Shown: positions 1 through 9,101 of the stretch, piece after piece
How the letters are laid out: each line of letters starts with the position of its first letter
Position numbering within the stretch: the first letter of the stretch is position 1
Source of the DNA: Kribbella amoyensis
GTDB lineage: Bacteria > Actinomycetota > Actinomycetes > Propionibacteriales > Kribbellaceae
Length of the DNA stretch: 64,000 nucleotides
Reading direction: 5' to 3'
Assembly: GCF_007828865.1 (NCBI RefSeq)
Contig: NZ_VIVK01000001.1
Coordinates: 806,001 to 870,000 of the forward strand
The notes under the pieces: model-generated
The model's database searches: none
What the model was told of the DNA's origin: nothing
What the model saw: only the letters and a program-made list of their open reading frames with translations
Made by a program: the position numbers and the translations under genes

Positions 1-915
1 CTCGGAGTCCATACCGATTCCGTTGTCGTCGAGGACCTTGCCGACCAGCAGGTCCGCGCCCGGGGCGACGCCCTTGCGCTGACCACCGGACGCCGTGCCG
101 AGACCGGCCACGATCGACGCGGTGTGGGTGCCGTGACCGTGCCGGTCCTGGACCTCCTGCTCCGGGACGAAGCTCTTCGCCGCGCTCACCCGCTGCTTCA
201 GGTCCGGGTGGTTCGCGTCGTACCCGGTGTCGAGCACAGCCACCTTGACGCCGCGGCCGTCGTACCCGGACTTCCACGCCGTCGGGGCGCCGATCTGCCG
301 GGTGGAGCGGTCCAAGGTGGCGCGGGTCCGGCCGTCCAGCCAGATCTTGTCGGCGCCCGTACTGCGCAACGTCGGCGCGGAGCGGATGCCCTCCCAGAAC
401 TGCTTCGCCTGGGACTTCTCGACCGCGATCGCGGTGGTCCCGACCTTGCTCAGCGTGCTCCGGGTGGTCGCGTTCGCCGGGGTCCGCGGCGCGGCCTGGC
501 CGGTCAGCAGCAACGGCAGCTTCGCGGTCCGGGCATCGTCGTAGCCCTGGGCAACCAAATCGGTGAGGTTGAACAGCCGCCGGTCGAGCCGGCCCTCGGT
601 GAACAGCTGGTACGCCGCGGTCGGGACGACGGTCAGTTCGCCGTCAAAGTCCCCGAAGTAGTAACTGCCGCCGCCGACCAGCCGGGCAGACCGTTGGCCG
701 TTCGCGGTACTGGTGAGTTCGGCGACGTCGCCGGTGATCAGCGTGATCCGGTGCGTCGAACCGCCCGGGGTATCCGCTGCCCCGCCCGGCCCGGTGGTGC
801 CGGACGGGGAGCCGGCACCACCGGACGGGGGGACCGCCAGCGCTTGCGTGGCGGTCAGAACCGCGGCGGCGATCACCGCGGAGAACATGCTGGTCGCGCG
901 TCGTGACAAAGGCAT
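1..915 (-). CDS. S8 subtilisin-like secreted peptidase, N-terminal 305 residues only (3' end outside window)
   Basis: Secreted serine endopeptidase of the subtilase family; only the N-terminal part lies in the window and the frame is still open at base 1. The ATG follows GGAGG at good spacing. Residues 1-28 form a signal peptide (basic start, hydrophobic core, cleavage near ALA). A propeptide-like region follows, then the start of the S8 domain with catalytic Asp229 (VLDTGYD) and His261 (HGHGTHTAS); the Ser region is missing because of the window edge. It is a close paralogue of the upstream gene: the segments RLFNLTDLVAQGYDDART and QIGAPTAW are shared almost word for word, so the pair arose by tandem duplication. 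The 180-base gap between the two shows no clear terminator, so co-transcription is possible. Family assignment is firm; the substrate is unknown. Confidence 0.9.
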   Translation of the reverse strand, partial: MPLSRRATSMFSAVIAAAVLTATQALAVPPSGGAGSPSGTTGPGGAADTPGGSTHRITLITGDVAELTSTANGQRSARLVGGGSYYFGDFDGELTVVPTAAYQLFTEGRLDRRLFNLTDLVAQGYDDARTAKLPLLLTGQAAPRTPANATTRSTLSKVGTTAIAVEKSQAKQFWEGIRSAPTLRSTGADKIWLDGRTRATLDRSTRQIGAPTAWKSGYDGRGVKVAVLDTGYDANHPDLKQRVSAAKSFVPEQEVQDRHGHGTHTASIVAGLGTASGGQRKGVAPGADLLVGKVLDDNGIGMDSE

Positions 916-1097
916 CGGCGGCCTACCTCCCTGGCCCCGACGGGCGCGAAGCCAACGCCGTGAGCCTGGCAGTTGCCTTCAGCCACAGTCCATCGATGAC
1001 CCTGACCGACATCCGCCATGACCACTTCTGGTCAGCCGGGCCGCCGTGGGGTGGCGGCCCGGGTCCGATCGGTTGGGTACCGGCCGGCGATCTTGAC

Positions 1098-4000
1098 CTA
1101 GTTCTGCTCCACCAGCCAGGCCTTCTCGATCTGCTGGCCGACCCGGTTGCCGGCCAGGTCGGTGGCGGTCACCCGAAGGTGCACGGCGCCGGTCCCGGCC
1201 GGAACCGCGGGCAGCCGGGCGCCGACCGAGCCGCGCAGGTCCACCGGCAGCAGGAACAACCGGTGCCACGACGACCCGTCGTACGAGATCTCAGCCGTGG
1301 TCCGGAAGAACCCGGGCCCGGACGCACCCGGCTGGTACCCGGGTGTCAGCACGAGCCGGCTACCGCCCTTGGCCGGGACGGCGTTGTCGCGGCCGGTCTC
1401 CAGCGAGTAGTCCACCTGGACCAACGGCAGCACCGCCCGGGTCTTCGTCGTCCCGGACCGGAACCTCCACTCGGTGTGCGTCGCGATGGACGTGGTCGCC
1501 CAGGTGTTCGGCGCGCGCCGGACGTCGAGGCTGAGGTCGTACCAAGCGGTCTGCTTCGGCACCGGGAACGCGGCGGTCGACCAGTCCCGCCGGCCGAGCT
1601 CGCGGCCGTTGCTGCGCAGGACCAGCGTCGACCGGTCGAGCTTGTTGTCGCTCCAGCCGTACACCGAGCGGTTTCCGTTCACGTGCTGCGGGACGGCGAC
1701 GCGGAGCGCGTCCTCGAACCGGGCCGCCGGCAGGCCGTCCGCCTCGCCACCCGCGATCGCGGGGACCGCGGGCCGGGTGATCGCGACCCACCAGTCCTTG
1801 CCGACGCGCTCACCGGCCCGGTAGGCCCGGGGGACGGTCAGCTCGCGGCCGCTCAGACCTTCCGCTCCACCCATCGCCTCCTCGGACCACTGGATGCCCG
1901 CGCTGTCGGCGTAGACGTAGTCGGTGCGGACGTGGTCCTCGTTCACCGTGCGGATCGACTCCAGGCTGAACGGGATGCCGTCCAGGTACGCCTTCCGGCT
2001 CTCGACATGGGTCGGCCAGCTCGCGTTCCGGTGGAAGGTGGTGGTGAGCTCCGCCGGCCGCAGCTTCGCCAGGTCGTAGGTCAGCCCGTTCCGGACCACC
2101 TCCGGCGCCATCGCCAGGTCGTACCGGTAGGTGCTGTTCCGCAGTCCGGTCACCTGCAGCGTCGCCGGCTTCAGCCCGAGCAGCCGATGCGCGTCCTGGC
2201 GGCTGATCATGTACGCCGGGAGCCCGACCTCGGTGGCGTCGGCGGACCACAGTTCAGGTGTCTCGTTGTAGAGCAGCACCAGCCTGGCCCCGGCGTCGCG
2301 GGCGGCGCGGACCTGGTTGACGGTCTCGAAGATGCCCTTCCACCGCAGCAGCGCGACCTTGCCGTCCGCGCCGTCCAGCTCACCCGGCTCCCCGGTACCG
2401 CCATCGTGGAACCCGAGCGCCCCGGATCCGACGTACGGGAGGTGGTACGCCGCGGGCTCGGGCGTCCGGAGCCGGAAGCCACCGGAGCCGTTCACGTCGA
2501 CGGTGACCATCGGCTCGACCAGGTCCCAGCGCTGCAGGATCTGGAACTTGCCGGTCCTGGGCTTGCCGAAGTTCTGGACGTACACATCGGTCACGCTGGT
2601 CCCGAGCCGCCAGCCCGCCGTCGCGAACCGGTCCCCGTTGTGCCGGCTCCAGGCGAGCCCGACAGTGGCGAGATCGGCACGACGCGGGGTCCGGATGTCG
2701 ATCCGGTGGGCCTGCCGGGCGTCGAAGGACAGCGCGCGGTCCGAGTTCACGGTGAGTTCCGGCTGACCGAGCAGAGTCTCGGTCGCGATCGTCCCGTCGG
2801 GGCCGAGGCCGATCACGAACACCATCAGGCTGTACCGGCCGGTCGGTACCTCGAACACGTGCCGGCCGTCCCGATCGAACGTGGTCAGCTCGGCCCGGCC
2901 GGTATCCAGGTTCCACAGGTGCGCCCCGCTGGGGATGCCCGTCGTCGAGGGAGCGGGCCTGCCGTCCCGGCCGACGGCGTCGACCGTGATCCGGTGCAGC
3001 TTGCCGCCCGCGGTGAAGCCGACCCCGGTCCGGTACGTCGACCCGGCGGACCGCGCGGTGATCGCGCCGGAGTACTTGCCCGGCGGGGTGGCGGCCTGGT
3101 CGAGGGTGACGGTGGCCGTCGCGGAGCCGCCCGGCGCGATCCGGAGGCCGGCCGGGGTCACCTTGAGCTTCGGCCGGACACCGGCCGGGGTGCGGACGTC
3201 GGCGGTCAGGTCGAGGGTGAGCGGCTTCGTCCCTGGGTTGCGGTAGGTCAGGGTCCGGGTGACGGGCGGCGGCGCCGTACCGGTCCAGGAGAGGTCGCCG
3301 AAGAGCACGGTCGCGTCGTCGGCGACCACCTTGGCAGCCAGGGCCTTCGCCACGTCGACGCGGCCGAGCCCTTGGGCCAGCGGTGAGGTGCCCGGCGTCG
3401 AGAGGGCCGAGCCGACGAGGGCCGCCTTGAGCTGGCGGCCGGTCCAGTCCGGGTGCCGTTGCGCGAGGATCGCGGCCGCCCCGGACACGTGCGGGGCGGC
3501 CATCGACGTACCGCTCATCGTCGTGTAGTACTCGCTGAGGTTGCGCCCCGTGTTCGTCCCGGCGGCCCGTGCGGCGGCGATGTCCACGCCGGGGGCGGTG
3601 ACCTCGGGCTTCATCGCGCCGTCGCCGTACCGCGGTCCGCGACTGGAGAAGGCCGCGAGCTTGTCGTTCCGGTCGACGGCGCCGACGGTGAGCGCATGCG
3701 ACGCCGCGGCCGGGCTGCCGATGAATTCCTCCAGGCCGGTGTTGCCCGCGGCAACGACGAAGAGGGCTCCGGTCCGCTCGGACAGCCGCTCGACGGTCTG
3801 GCTCATCGGGTCCGACGCATCCGACGGCAGGTCGGTCCCGAGGCTCATGCTGACCACCTTGGCGCCCTGCTCGACGGCCCACTCCATCCCGGCGATCGCC
3901 TCGGAGTCGAGGCCGGCCCCGTTGTCGTTCAGGACCTTGCCGATCAGCAGGTCCGCACCCGGCGCGACCCCCTTGCGCTTGCCCTGCGAGGCGGCGCCGA

Positions 4001-4808
4001 GGCCCGCGACCGTGGATGCCGTGTGGGTACCGTGGCCGTGCTTGTCCTGGACGTCGGGATCCGGGACGAAACTCTTCGCCGCGATCACCTGGTCCTTGAG
4101 ATCCGGGTGATTCCGGTCGTAGCCGGTGTCGAGGACGGCCACCTTGACGCCGCGGCCGTCGTACCCGGACCGCCAGGCCGTCGGGGCCCCGATCTGCTGG
4201 GTGGACCGGTCGAGGGTGGCGTGGGTCCGGCCGTCGAGCCAGACCTTCTCGGTGCCCGTACTCCGCAGGTTGCCGCCCTGCAGCCCCTGCCAGAACCGCG
4301 TCGCCTCGGACTTCTGGACCGACACCGCCGTCGCGCCGGCGGCGGCCAGGGTCCGGCGGGTCGTCGCCGCCTGAGGAGCCCGCGGAGCCGTGTCGCCGGT
4401 GAGCAGCAGCGGCAGGGTGGCCGTCCTGGCGTCGTCGTAGCCCTGGGCAACGAGATCGGTGAGGTTGAAGAGCCGCTGGTCCAACCGGCCGGACGCGACC
4501 AGGCCGTACGCCGCCGGCGGCACGATCGTCAGCTTGCCGTCGGTCCGGCTGAGGAACCAGTTCTCGCCGGTCAGCAACCGGGCGGAGTGCTGCCCGCCGG
4601 GTTCGCTGGTGTACTCCGCGACGTCACCGGTGATCAGGGTGACCCGGTGTGTCTCGGCCCCCGGCGTACGGTGGGCCGGGTTCGCCGTGGGCGGGTTCGG
4701 TGGGGGCGGTGGTGCCGCCGCGGTCACGGGGACCGCGGCCAGGGACGCCAGCAGAGCGCCCACGGCCACGACCGGGACCAGGCCGGCGACGCGACGTGAT
4801 GTTCGCAC
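1098..4808 (-). CDS. S8 subtilisin-like secreted peptidase with long C-terminal extension
   Basis: Large secreted subtilase of about 1236 residues. I chose the GTG start at 4808 because GGAGG lies 9 bases upstream and a clean signal peptide follows (VRTSRR, hydrophobic run, cleavage near TAA); the frame is open 35 codons further upstream without a better site. Numbered from this GTG, the triad is Asp227 (VLDTGYD), His259 (HGHGTHTAS) and Ser435 (GTSMAAPH), with the oxyanion Asn356 (AAGNTG). After the catalytic domain (about 215-480) there is a long region of some 750 residues, probably beta-sandwich modules and a PA-like or adhesive part. Its paralogue lies directly downstream. Extracellular protein degradation is the likely role; the substrate cannot be read from the sequence. 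Confidence 0.92.
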   Translation of the reverse strand: MRTSRRVAGLVPVVAVGALLASLAAVPVTAAAPPPPPNPPTANPAHRTPGAETHRVTLITGDVAEYTSEPGGQHSARLLTGENWFLSRTDGKLTIVPPAAYGLVASGRLDQRLFNLTDLVAQGYDDARTATLPLLLTGDTAPRAPQAATTRRTLAAAGATAVSVQKSEATRFWQGLQGGNLRSTGTEKVWLDGRTHATLDRSTQQIGAPTAWRSGYDGRGVKVAVLDTGYDRNHPDLKDQVIAAKSFVPDPDVQDKHGHGTHTASTVAGLGAASQGKRKGVAPGADLLIGKVLNDNGAGLDSEAIAGMEWAVEQGAKVVSMSLGTDLPSDASDPMSQTVERLSERTGALFVVAAGNTGLEEFIGSPAAASHALTVGAVDRNDKLAAFSSRGPRYGDGAMKPEVTAPGVDIAAARAAGTNTGRNLSEYYTTMSGTSMAAPHVSGAAAILAQRHPDWTGRQLKAALVGSALSTPGTSPLAQGLGRVDVAKALAAKVVADDATVLFGDLSWTGTAPPPVTRTLTYRNPGTKPLTLDLTADVRTPAGVRPKLKVTPAGLRIAPGGSATATVTLDQAATPPGKYSGAITARSAGSTYRTGVGFTAGGKLHRITVDAVGRDGRPAPSTTGIPSGAHLWNLDTGRAELTTFDRDGRHVFEVPTGRYSLMVFVIGLGPDGTIATETLLGQPELTVNSDRALSFDARQAHRIDIRTPRRADLATVGLAWSRHNGDRFATAGWRLGTSVTDVYVQNFGKPRTGKFQILQRWDLVEPMVTVDVNGSGGFRLRTPEPAAYHLPYVGSGALGFHDGGTGEPGELDGADGKVALLRWKGIFETVNQVRAARDAGARLVLLYNETPELWSADATEVGLPAYMISRQDAHRLLGLKPATLQVTGLRNSTYRYDLAMAPEVVRNGLTYDLAKLRPAELTTTFHRNASWPTHVESRKAYLDGIPFSLESIRTVNEDHVRTDYVYADSAGIQWSEEAMGGAEGLSGRELTVPRAYRAGERVGKDWWVAITRPAVPAIAGGEADGLPAARFEDALRVAVPQHVNGNRSVYGWSDNKLDRSTLVLRSNGRELGRRDWSTAAFPVPKQTAWYDLSLDVRRAPNTWATTSIATHTEWRFRSGTTKTRAVLPLVQVDYSLETGRDNAVPAKGGSRLVLTPGYQPGASGPGFFRTTAEISYDGSSWHRLFLLPVDLRGSVGARLPAVPAGTGAVHLRVTATDLAGNRVGQQIEKAWLVEQN

Positions 4809-5018
4809 GTAGAGAGACCTCCCGATGCTCCGACGGTCGCGGAGCCATCGGATCCGAGCGTGACCGTTGCTCCTGGCCACGGTCCACGGTCCGGCCTGGC
4901 GGACACCTGCCATGACTTGATCCGGTCAGCCCGGAACGCACGACACCGCCGGTGGTCGGTACCACCGGCGGCGTCGGGAGTGCTGCGGCAGGGCGCGCGG
5001 ACGGGCGCGCCGGCCGGG

Positions 5019-5981
5019 TCAGGCGAAGCGCTTGGCGATCTGCTCGGCCCGGTCGACCAGGTCGAGGTCGTAGGCGACACCCGGAACGTAGAAGATGACG
5101 TAGTCGGCGCCGGCCTCCAGCGCGGCCTCCACCTTGTCGGCGATCTCGTCCTCGGTGGCGATCAGGTTGTCCCGGTCGAACCGCTCCCGGTTCATCGGGC
5201 CGAGCGCCTTCTCGGTCGCCTTCTGCGGGTCGTCGCCCTTGTCGATCGGGAAGATGTTGAAGTTGGTCGACTTGATGATCTCGTCGTAGTCCCGGCCGAC
5301 CTTGCGGCAGTGCTCCCGGAGGATGTCGCATTTCTCCTTGATCACCTCGGGGTTGCCACCGCCGATATTCGCGGCGTCACCGTACTGCGCGACCAGCTTC
5401 AGCGTGACCTTCGGGCCACCGCCGCCGATCCAGAAGCTCGGGTGCGGCTTGCGGACGCCCTTGGGCTCGTTGATCGGCGCGTCGATCGAGTAGTGCTTGC
5501 CGTTGTAGACCGGCTTGTCCTCGGTCCACATCTTGTGGATGATCTCGGTGGCCTCCCGGAAGGCGGCCATCCGCTCCGGGATGTCGGTCCACTCGTAGCC
5601 GTACGCCTTCCACTCGTGCTCGTACCAGCCGGCGCCGATCCCGGCGTACAGGCGGCCGTGGCTGGCGACGTCGACGGTGGAGGCGATCTTCGCGTACAGC
5701 GCGGGGTTGCGGTACCCGTTGCAGCCGACCATCTGGCCGATGTTCACCCGCTCGGTGTCGCGGGCCAGCGCCGCCGTGGCGGACCAGCACTCGAACGTGG
5801 TGTTGTCGCTCGGCTCCGGCACCGTGTGGAAGTGGTCGAACAGCCAGATCGAGTCCCAGGACCCCTCGTCCGCGCGCTTGGCGACGTCCGTCATCGCCTC
5901 CCACTGCTCGACCGGGTCGGCGATCCCGGCGAGGTCCATCTTCCAGCCCTGCGGCACAAAAATCCCGAAACGTGTGGTCAT
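5019..5981 (-). CDS. LLM-class F420-dependent oxidoreductase
   Basis: Luciferase-like monooxygenase-fold protein of 320 residues, of the actinobacterial F420-dependent branch. It starts MTTRFGIFVPQG; the ATG at 5981 has GGATGGAG just upstream, while the ATG three codons earlier has its purine run too close. Typical family landmarks are the first strand FGIFVPQG, WLFDHFHT, the block RVNIGQMVGCNGYRNPALYAK and YAGIGAGWYEHEW. Such enzymes transfer hydride between reduced F420 and varied substrates in the cytoplasm. It stands alone between the subtilase pair and a plus-strand gene. The substrate is unknown; an FMN-using member cannot be ruled out. Confidence 0.85.
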   Translation of the reverse strand: MTTRFGIFVPQGWKMDLAGIADPVEQWEAMTDVAKRADEGSWDSIWLFDHFHTVPEPSDNTTFECWSATAALARDTERVNIGQMVGCNGYRNPALYAKIASTVDVASHGRLYAGIGAGWYEHEWKAYGYEWTDIPERMAAFREATEIIHKMWTEDKPVYNGKHYSIDAPINEPKGVRKPHPSFWIGGGGPKVTLKLVAQYGDAANIGGGNPEVIKEKCDILREHCRKVGRDYDEIIKSTNFNIFPIDKGDDPQKATEKALGPMNRERFDRDNLIATEDEIADKVEAALEAGADYVIFYVPGVAYDLDLVDRAEQIAKRFA

Positions 5982-6129
5982 GGTCTCCATCCTTTCCCGG
6001 CTCGGCTGAACCGGTCCACCATCCGGCGGACGGGAATCCTTCTCAGTCCGAGCACCCGGATTTCTCAATCCCGCGCCGAACCCGGCTCGCCCGGGTGGCG
6101 TCGTACGGGGCGGAACGGAGGCGAGAACC

Positions 6130-6858
6130 ATCGACAAGTTCGACCTGCTCTTCACCGAGGCCGCGCCGCGCATCGCCGCAGGTACCCACAACCGCGACAC
6201 CCCACCCGTCGAAGGCGGCCGCTGGCCGGTGAGCGTGATCCTTCGGCCACCCGCCGACGACCCGGTCGGCCGGCGCCTGGACGAACTGACCGAGACGGCC
6301 GCCGACCTGGCCGGCCCGGACCACTGGCAGACCGGGCAGACCGGGTCCGCCCACTTCACGGTGCGCGCGCTGGAGCGGTACAGGGACGAGGTACCGGCCG
6401 ACGACCCGGCGGTCGAGCGTTATCGGACGGCGCTGGAGGTGGCCGCGGCGAAGGTGGGTGCGCTGCGGTTTGAGATCACCGGTCTCACGCTGACGCCGGC
6501 CACCGTGATGGCCGCCGCCCGCCCGCTCGACGACGCGGCCGGCCGCTTCGCCGACCTCTTCGCCTCCGCGCTCGGCGAGGACGCCTGGCTGGAGCGGGAT
6601 CACTTCACGCGCGACATCTGGTACGTGAATCTCGTGCACTTCACCGCCGACATCGACCGGCCCGAGGACCTGGTCAGCTGGGTCCGATCGCACCGCGCGA
6701 CCCCGGTCGGTACCGTCGAGCTCCCCGTGGCCGAGCTGGCCCGCTTCCGGCTCCGGCTCGGCGCGCGTCCGGCGATGTGGCCGACCGTGCTCGGCGTTGG
6801 CGGCTTCGGCGGCGGTGGCGGTGGCCCGGCGGCGAGGCATCCTGGTGCGCGTGAATGA
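6130..6858 (+). CDS. 2H phosphoesterase-like protein with probable ATC start
   Basis: Contains two His-x-Thr signatures, HFTV near residue 75 and HFTA near residue 176 (numbered from the ATC), the hallmark of the 2H phosphoesterase (RNA ligase/cyclic phosphodiesterase) fold. The first recognisable start is a GTG at 6229, but the in-frame sequence upstream (DKFDLLFTEAAPRIAAG, then GGRWPVSVILRP) reads as protein, and the GTG would cut into the first strand. The only well-placed initiation site is an ATC at 6130, 8 bases after GGAGG, giving 242 residues. The next gene overlaps its end by 14 bases, suggesting translational coupling. The 2H fold is inferred from the paired motifs and size; the substrate is unknown. 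Confidence 0.6.
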   Translation: MDKFDLLFTEAAPRIAAGTHNRDTPPVEGGRWPVSVILRPPADDPVGRRLDELTETAADLAGPDHWQTGQTGSAHFTVRALERYRDEVPADDPAVERYRTALEVAAAKVGALRFEITGLTLTPATVMAAARPLDDAAGRFADLFASALGEDAWLERDHFTRDIWYVNLVHFTADIDRPEDLVSWVRSHRATPVGTVELPVAELARFRLRLGARPAMWPTVLGVGGFGGGGGGPAARHPGARE

Positions 6859-7858
6859 CCGCCCGACCGTGCGCACGCTGGACGAGTTCCTCGCGCGCCA
6901 GGCCGAGACCGCGGTACGGCTGTCCGGCGCCCACCACTCGTCGTGGAACGGCCAGGTGGTGGACAACCCGCACCGCGATACCGAGGCGGTCGCCGATTGG
7001 GACGGATCCCTCGCCCTCGGTCCGGCGGTCCGCGAGCCGCTGGACCGTCTCTTCGCCGAGCCGGGGCGGCAGCACTCCGCCGAGCAGCTGACCGAGTTCC
7101 GCCGCGCGTTGCAGATCGTGCTGCACGAGAACACCCACCTGCTCGCGACCGAGGGCACCGAACACGGTCACGCCGAGCAGGCGTTCACCGACCCCGCGAT
7201 CCAGGCGCTGGACGAGGGCGCCACCGAAGCCTGGGCGCACCAGCACCTGGACGACTTCATCACCGACCTCGGCCTCGACGAAGTGGCCCCGGGGATCGAC
7301 CAGGTGCGGACGGACGAGGGGTACGCCCGGTTCGCGCCGGCGGTCACCGTCCTCGCCGAAGGCCTCGGCGAACGCACCGGCCTGGACCGCGACGAGGTCC
7401 TCCGCCTCCTCGCCGGACAGAACGCGATCGGCAAGGTCAACGTGGTCACCGACATGGTGGTCCGCACGAGCGACATCGGCCAGGAACTCACCAACCTCGG
7501 CGGAAATCTCACCCCCGAACTCCACCAGGCCGTCTACCAGAGAACCTGGGAAGCCATCAGCCCCGACCTCTCCGCCCTCCACCGCATCACCGGCCCACCG
7601 GAAGATCGCCGCACCACCTCGGCCAGGTCGGGTGAGCGAATGCTTCAGAAGATCGAGCAAGCCACCCAGCAGCTCCCGGAACTCATCCGCACCCACGCGG
7701 CCCAGCACCAAAGAGCAGCAGCCTGGCACGAAACCAACCAAGCCCTGACCCACTCAACCACCGGCCTAGCCCGCCCAGGATCCCCTTCCCCCACAAGCGC
7801 AGCCACGACCAGTTCCACCGCCAAGACCCCCACCAAGTCCGAGGGCCTCACCCTCTGA
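6845..7858 (+). CDS. HExxH-motif putative metalloprotease-like protein
   Basis: Soluble protein of about 337 residues with no signal peptide. A HENTHLL segment (HExxH zinc motif) is followed some 25 residues later by LDEGATEAWA, which could supply the third, acidic zinc ligand as in gluzincins. The C-terminal 60 residues are rich in Ser, Thr, Pro and Ala and look disordered. GTG at 6845 is chosen because GAGG lies 7 bases upstream; a second GTG two codons later is also possible. It overlaps the preceding 2H-like gene, so the two are probably co-translated. No family name is recognised with certainty; peptidase activity is inferred from the motif only. Confidence 0.6.
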   Translation: MRVNDRPTVRTLDEFLARQAETAVRLSGAHHSSWNGQVVDNPHRDTEAVADWDGSLALGPAVREPLDRLFAEPGRQHSAEQLTEFRRALQIVLHENTHLLATEGTEHGHAEQAFTDPAIQALDEGATEAWAHQHLDDFITDLGLDEVAPGIDQVRTDEGYARFAPAVTVLAEGLGERTGLDRDEVLRLLAGQNAIGKVNVVTDMVVRTSDIGQELTNLGGNLTPELHQAVYQRTWEAISPDLSALHRITGPPEDRRTTSARSGERMLQKIEQATQQLPELIRTHAAQHQRAAAWHETNQALTHSTTGLARPGSPSPTSAATTSSTAKTPTKSEGLTL

Positions 7859-7869
7859 GGCAGCAGGCC

Positions 7870-8277
7870 TCAACCCCGCGACGGGTGCCAGACAGGCAGC
7901 AGCTCGGCGTCCCGCGGCCAAGACTCCTGATCCGCAATCAAAAGCTCAGCATCAGCATCCCCGTCGAACGGCGGCCGCTCGTAGTCGAACTCCACCGAAA
8001 CCTCCCCCGAAGGCACCAACACGACCCGCGCGTTGTACCAACTCCCCTTCCCCACCTCGTACATCCGCTCCCGCAACTCGTACGCGGCAACCCGGCCCTC
8101 CCGGTCGAGCCCAGCCGAGGTGTCGACCGACCCATCAGCCAACTGCACATCAACCTCGGTCTCGGTCATCCCACCCGCAGCCGTGATCCGCAACTCGGCC
8201 CGCGTCCAGCCCGCCGACGCCGCCCGAGCGAGCGCCTTCGCCACAGCGGTCAGAGACTCCTGCGCTTCGTCCTTCAT
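7870..8277 (-). CDS. YezG-type immunity protein
   Basis: Acidic cytoplasmic protein of 135 residues resembling the YezG/DUF600 immunity family: a helical N-terminus, then SWYNARVVLVPSGEVSVEFDYE and a C-terminal DAELLPVWHPSRG. Its ATG overlaps the TGA of the upstream nuclease gene (ATGA), so it is made together with that protein. In this family the partner is a nuclease toxin exported by a type VII pathway, and the small protein protects the producer and its kin. The pairing here fits exactly. Family recognition is by overall pattern and context. Confidence 0.75.
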   Translation of the reverse strand: MKDEAQESLTAVAKALARAASAGWTRAELRITAAGGMTETEVDVQLADGSVDTSAGLDREGRVAAYELRERMYEVGKGSWYNARVVLVPSGEVSVEFDYERPPFDGDADAELLIADQESWPRDAELLPVWHPSRG

Positions 8278-9092
8278 GGTGTGCTGTCACCCTTCTGCCG
8301 TGGAGAATTGACGATCGAGACCCACCTCAGCCGGCCGTCGTGACGGTATCCGACGTCGATGATGTCCGGGCGGACGCTCGCCTCGGGGTAATTGAGTTCG
8401 ATGAACACTTCCACGGTGCCGCCAGCTTCGATGATCTTCCGCCACCGATTCTCCAGGACCTTGTACTGCCCGAGGTTGACCTTGATGGCCTCCATCGGGA
8501 CCAGGTTCATCGTGCCCCCGGGACCACGGAAGATCCGGGCGAACAGGTGCCCGGCGTGGTCGCCCGGGAGTTTCCCGATCAGCCGTCGCTGGGCACCGGC
8601 GTCCCGCGGATGGTCCAGATCCAGCTCGTCGAGCGTGGTCCGGGCCGAGACGACTCTGCCTTGCTCATCCGTGCGGTAGGTGAATTTCCGATCCACCCGA
8701 ACGGTCGAGTCCGCCGGCGGCTGATCAAGGAGACGCTTGTGCTCTTCGCGCGCGGTGTCGAGCTCGACAACGCCCGGGTCGGCTGCGCCCGGACGATGCA
8801 GGCGATCGTTGACCGGCCGCTCGGCTCCGGAGCGAACCATCTGCTGCGCCCACGCCCCTGCCTTGACGGGTGCCTCAGCAGCGAGCTGGGCTGCCTCTTC
8901 GCAGCGCCGGGCCGCCTCATCGAGTTGAAGTGCCGCCGTCCGAGCTGCTGGATTGCTGCTGGCGAAACCGCCGAGGAACGCGGCGCTCTCCCGACACTGG
9001 CGGGCGAGCCGGTGGAGGTACTGCACCACCTGAGGCACTTGGTTCAAGCAGGCGACGAGTCCCGCCGCGACTCGCTCGAGATCGGACGGCAT
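8274..9092 (-). CDS. type VII-associated DNA/RNA non-specific endonuclease toxin
   Basis: Protein of 272 residues. Residues 1-90 are helical and resemble the export region of WXG100/LXG polymorphic toxins. Residues about 130-265 match the beta-beta-alpha metal nuclease domain of the Endonuclease_NS_2 type: GDHAGHL (Asp178, His182) followed by NLVPM (Asn196) and NLGQYKVLENRW. No Sec or Tat signal is present, as expected for type VII export. The WXG100-like gene lies 9 bases upstream and the immunity gene overlaps the stop codon. The predicted role is interbacterial competition by nucleic acid degradation. No type VII core ATPase (EccC) is in this window, so the export machinery must be elsewhere. 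Confidence 0.75.
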   Translation of the reverse strand: MPSDLERVAAGLVACLNQVPQVVQYLHRLARQCRESAAFLGGFASSNPAARTAALQLDEAARRCEEAAQLAAEAPVKAGAWAQQMVRSGAERPVNDRLHRPGAADPGVVELDTAREEHKRLLDQPPADSTVRVDRKFTYRTDEQGRVVSARTTLDELDLDHPRDAGAQRRLIGKLPGDHAGHLFARIFRGPGGTMNLVPMEAIKVNLGQYKVLENRWRKIIEAGGTVEVFIELNYPEASVRPDIIDVGYRHDGRLRWVSIVNSPRQKGDSTP

Positions 9093-9101
9093 CGGCCTGA
9101 G

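Noticed and set aside
903..3386. Long open frame on the plus strand across the subtilase genes
   Set aside because: It runs opposite to two genes with complete domains and signals; its translation is Arg/Pro/Gly-rich with no motif. It is a mirror frame of G+C-rich coding DNA.
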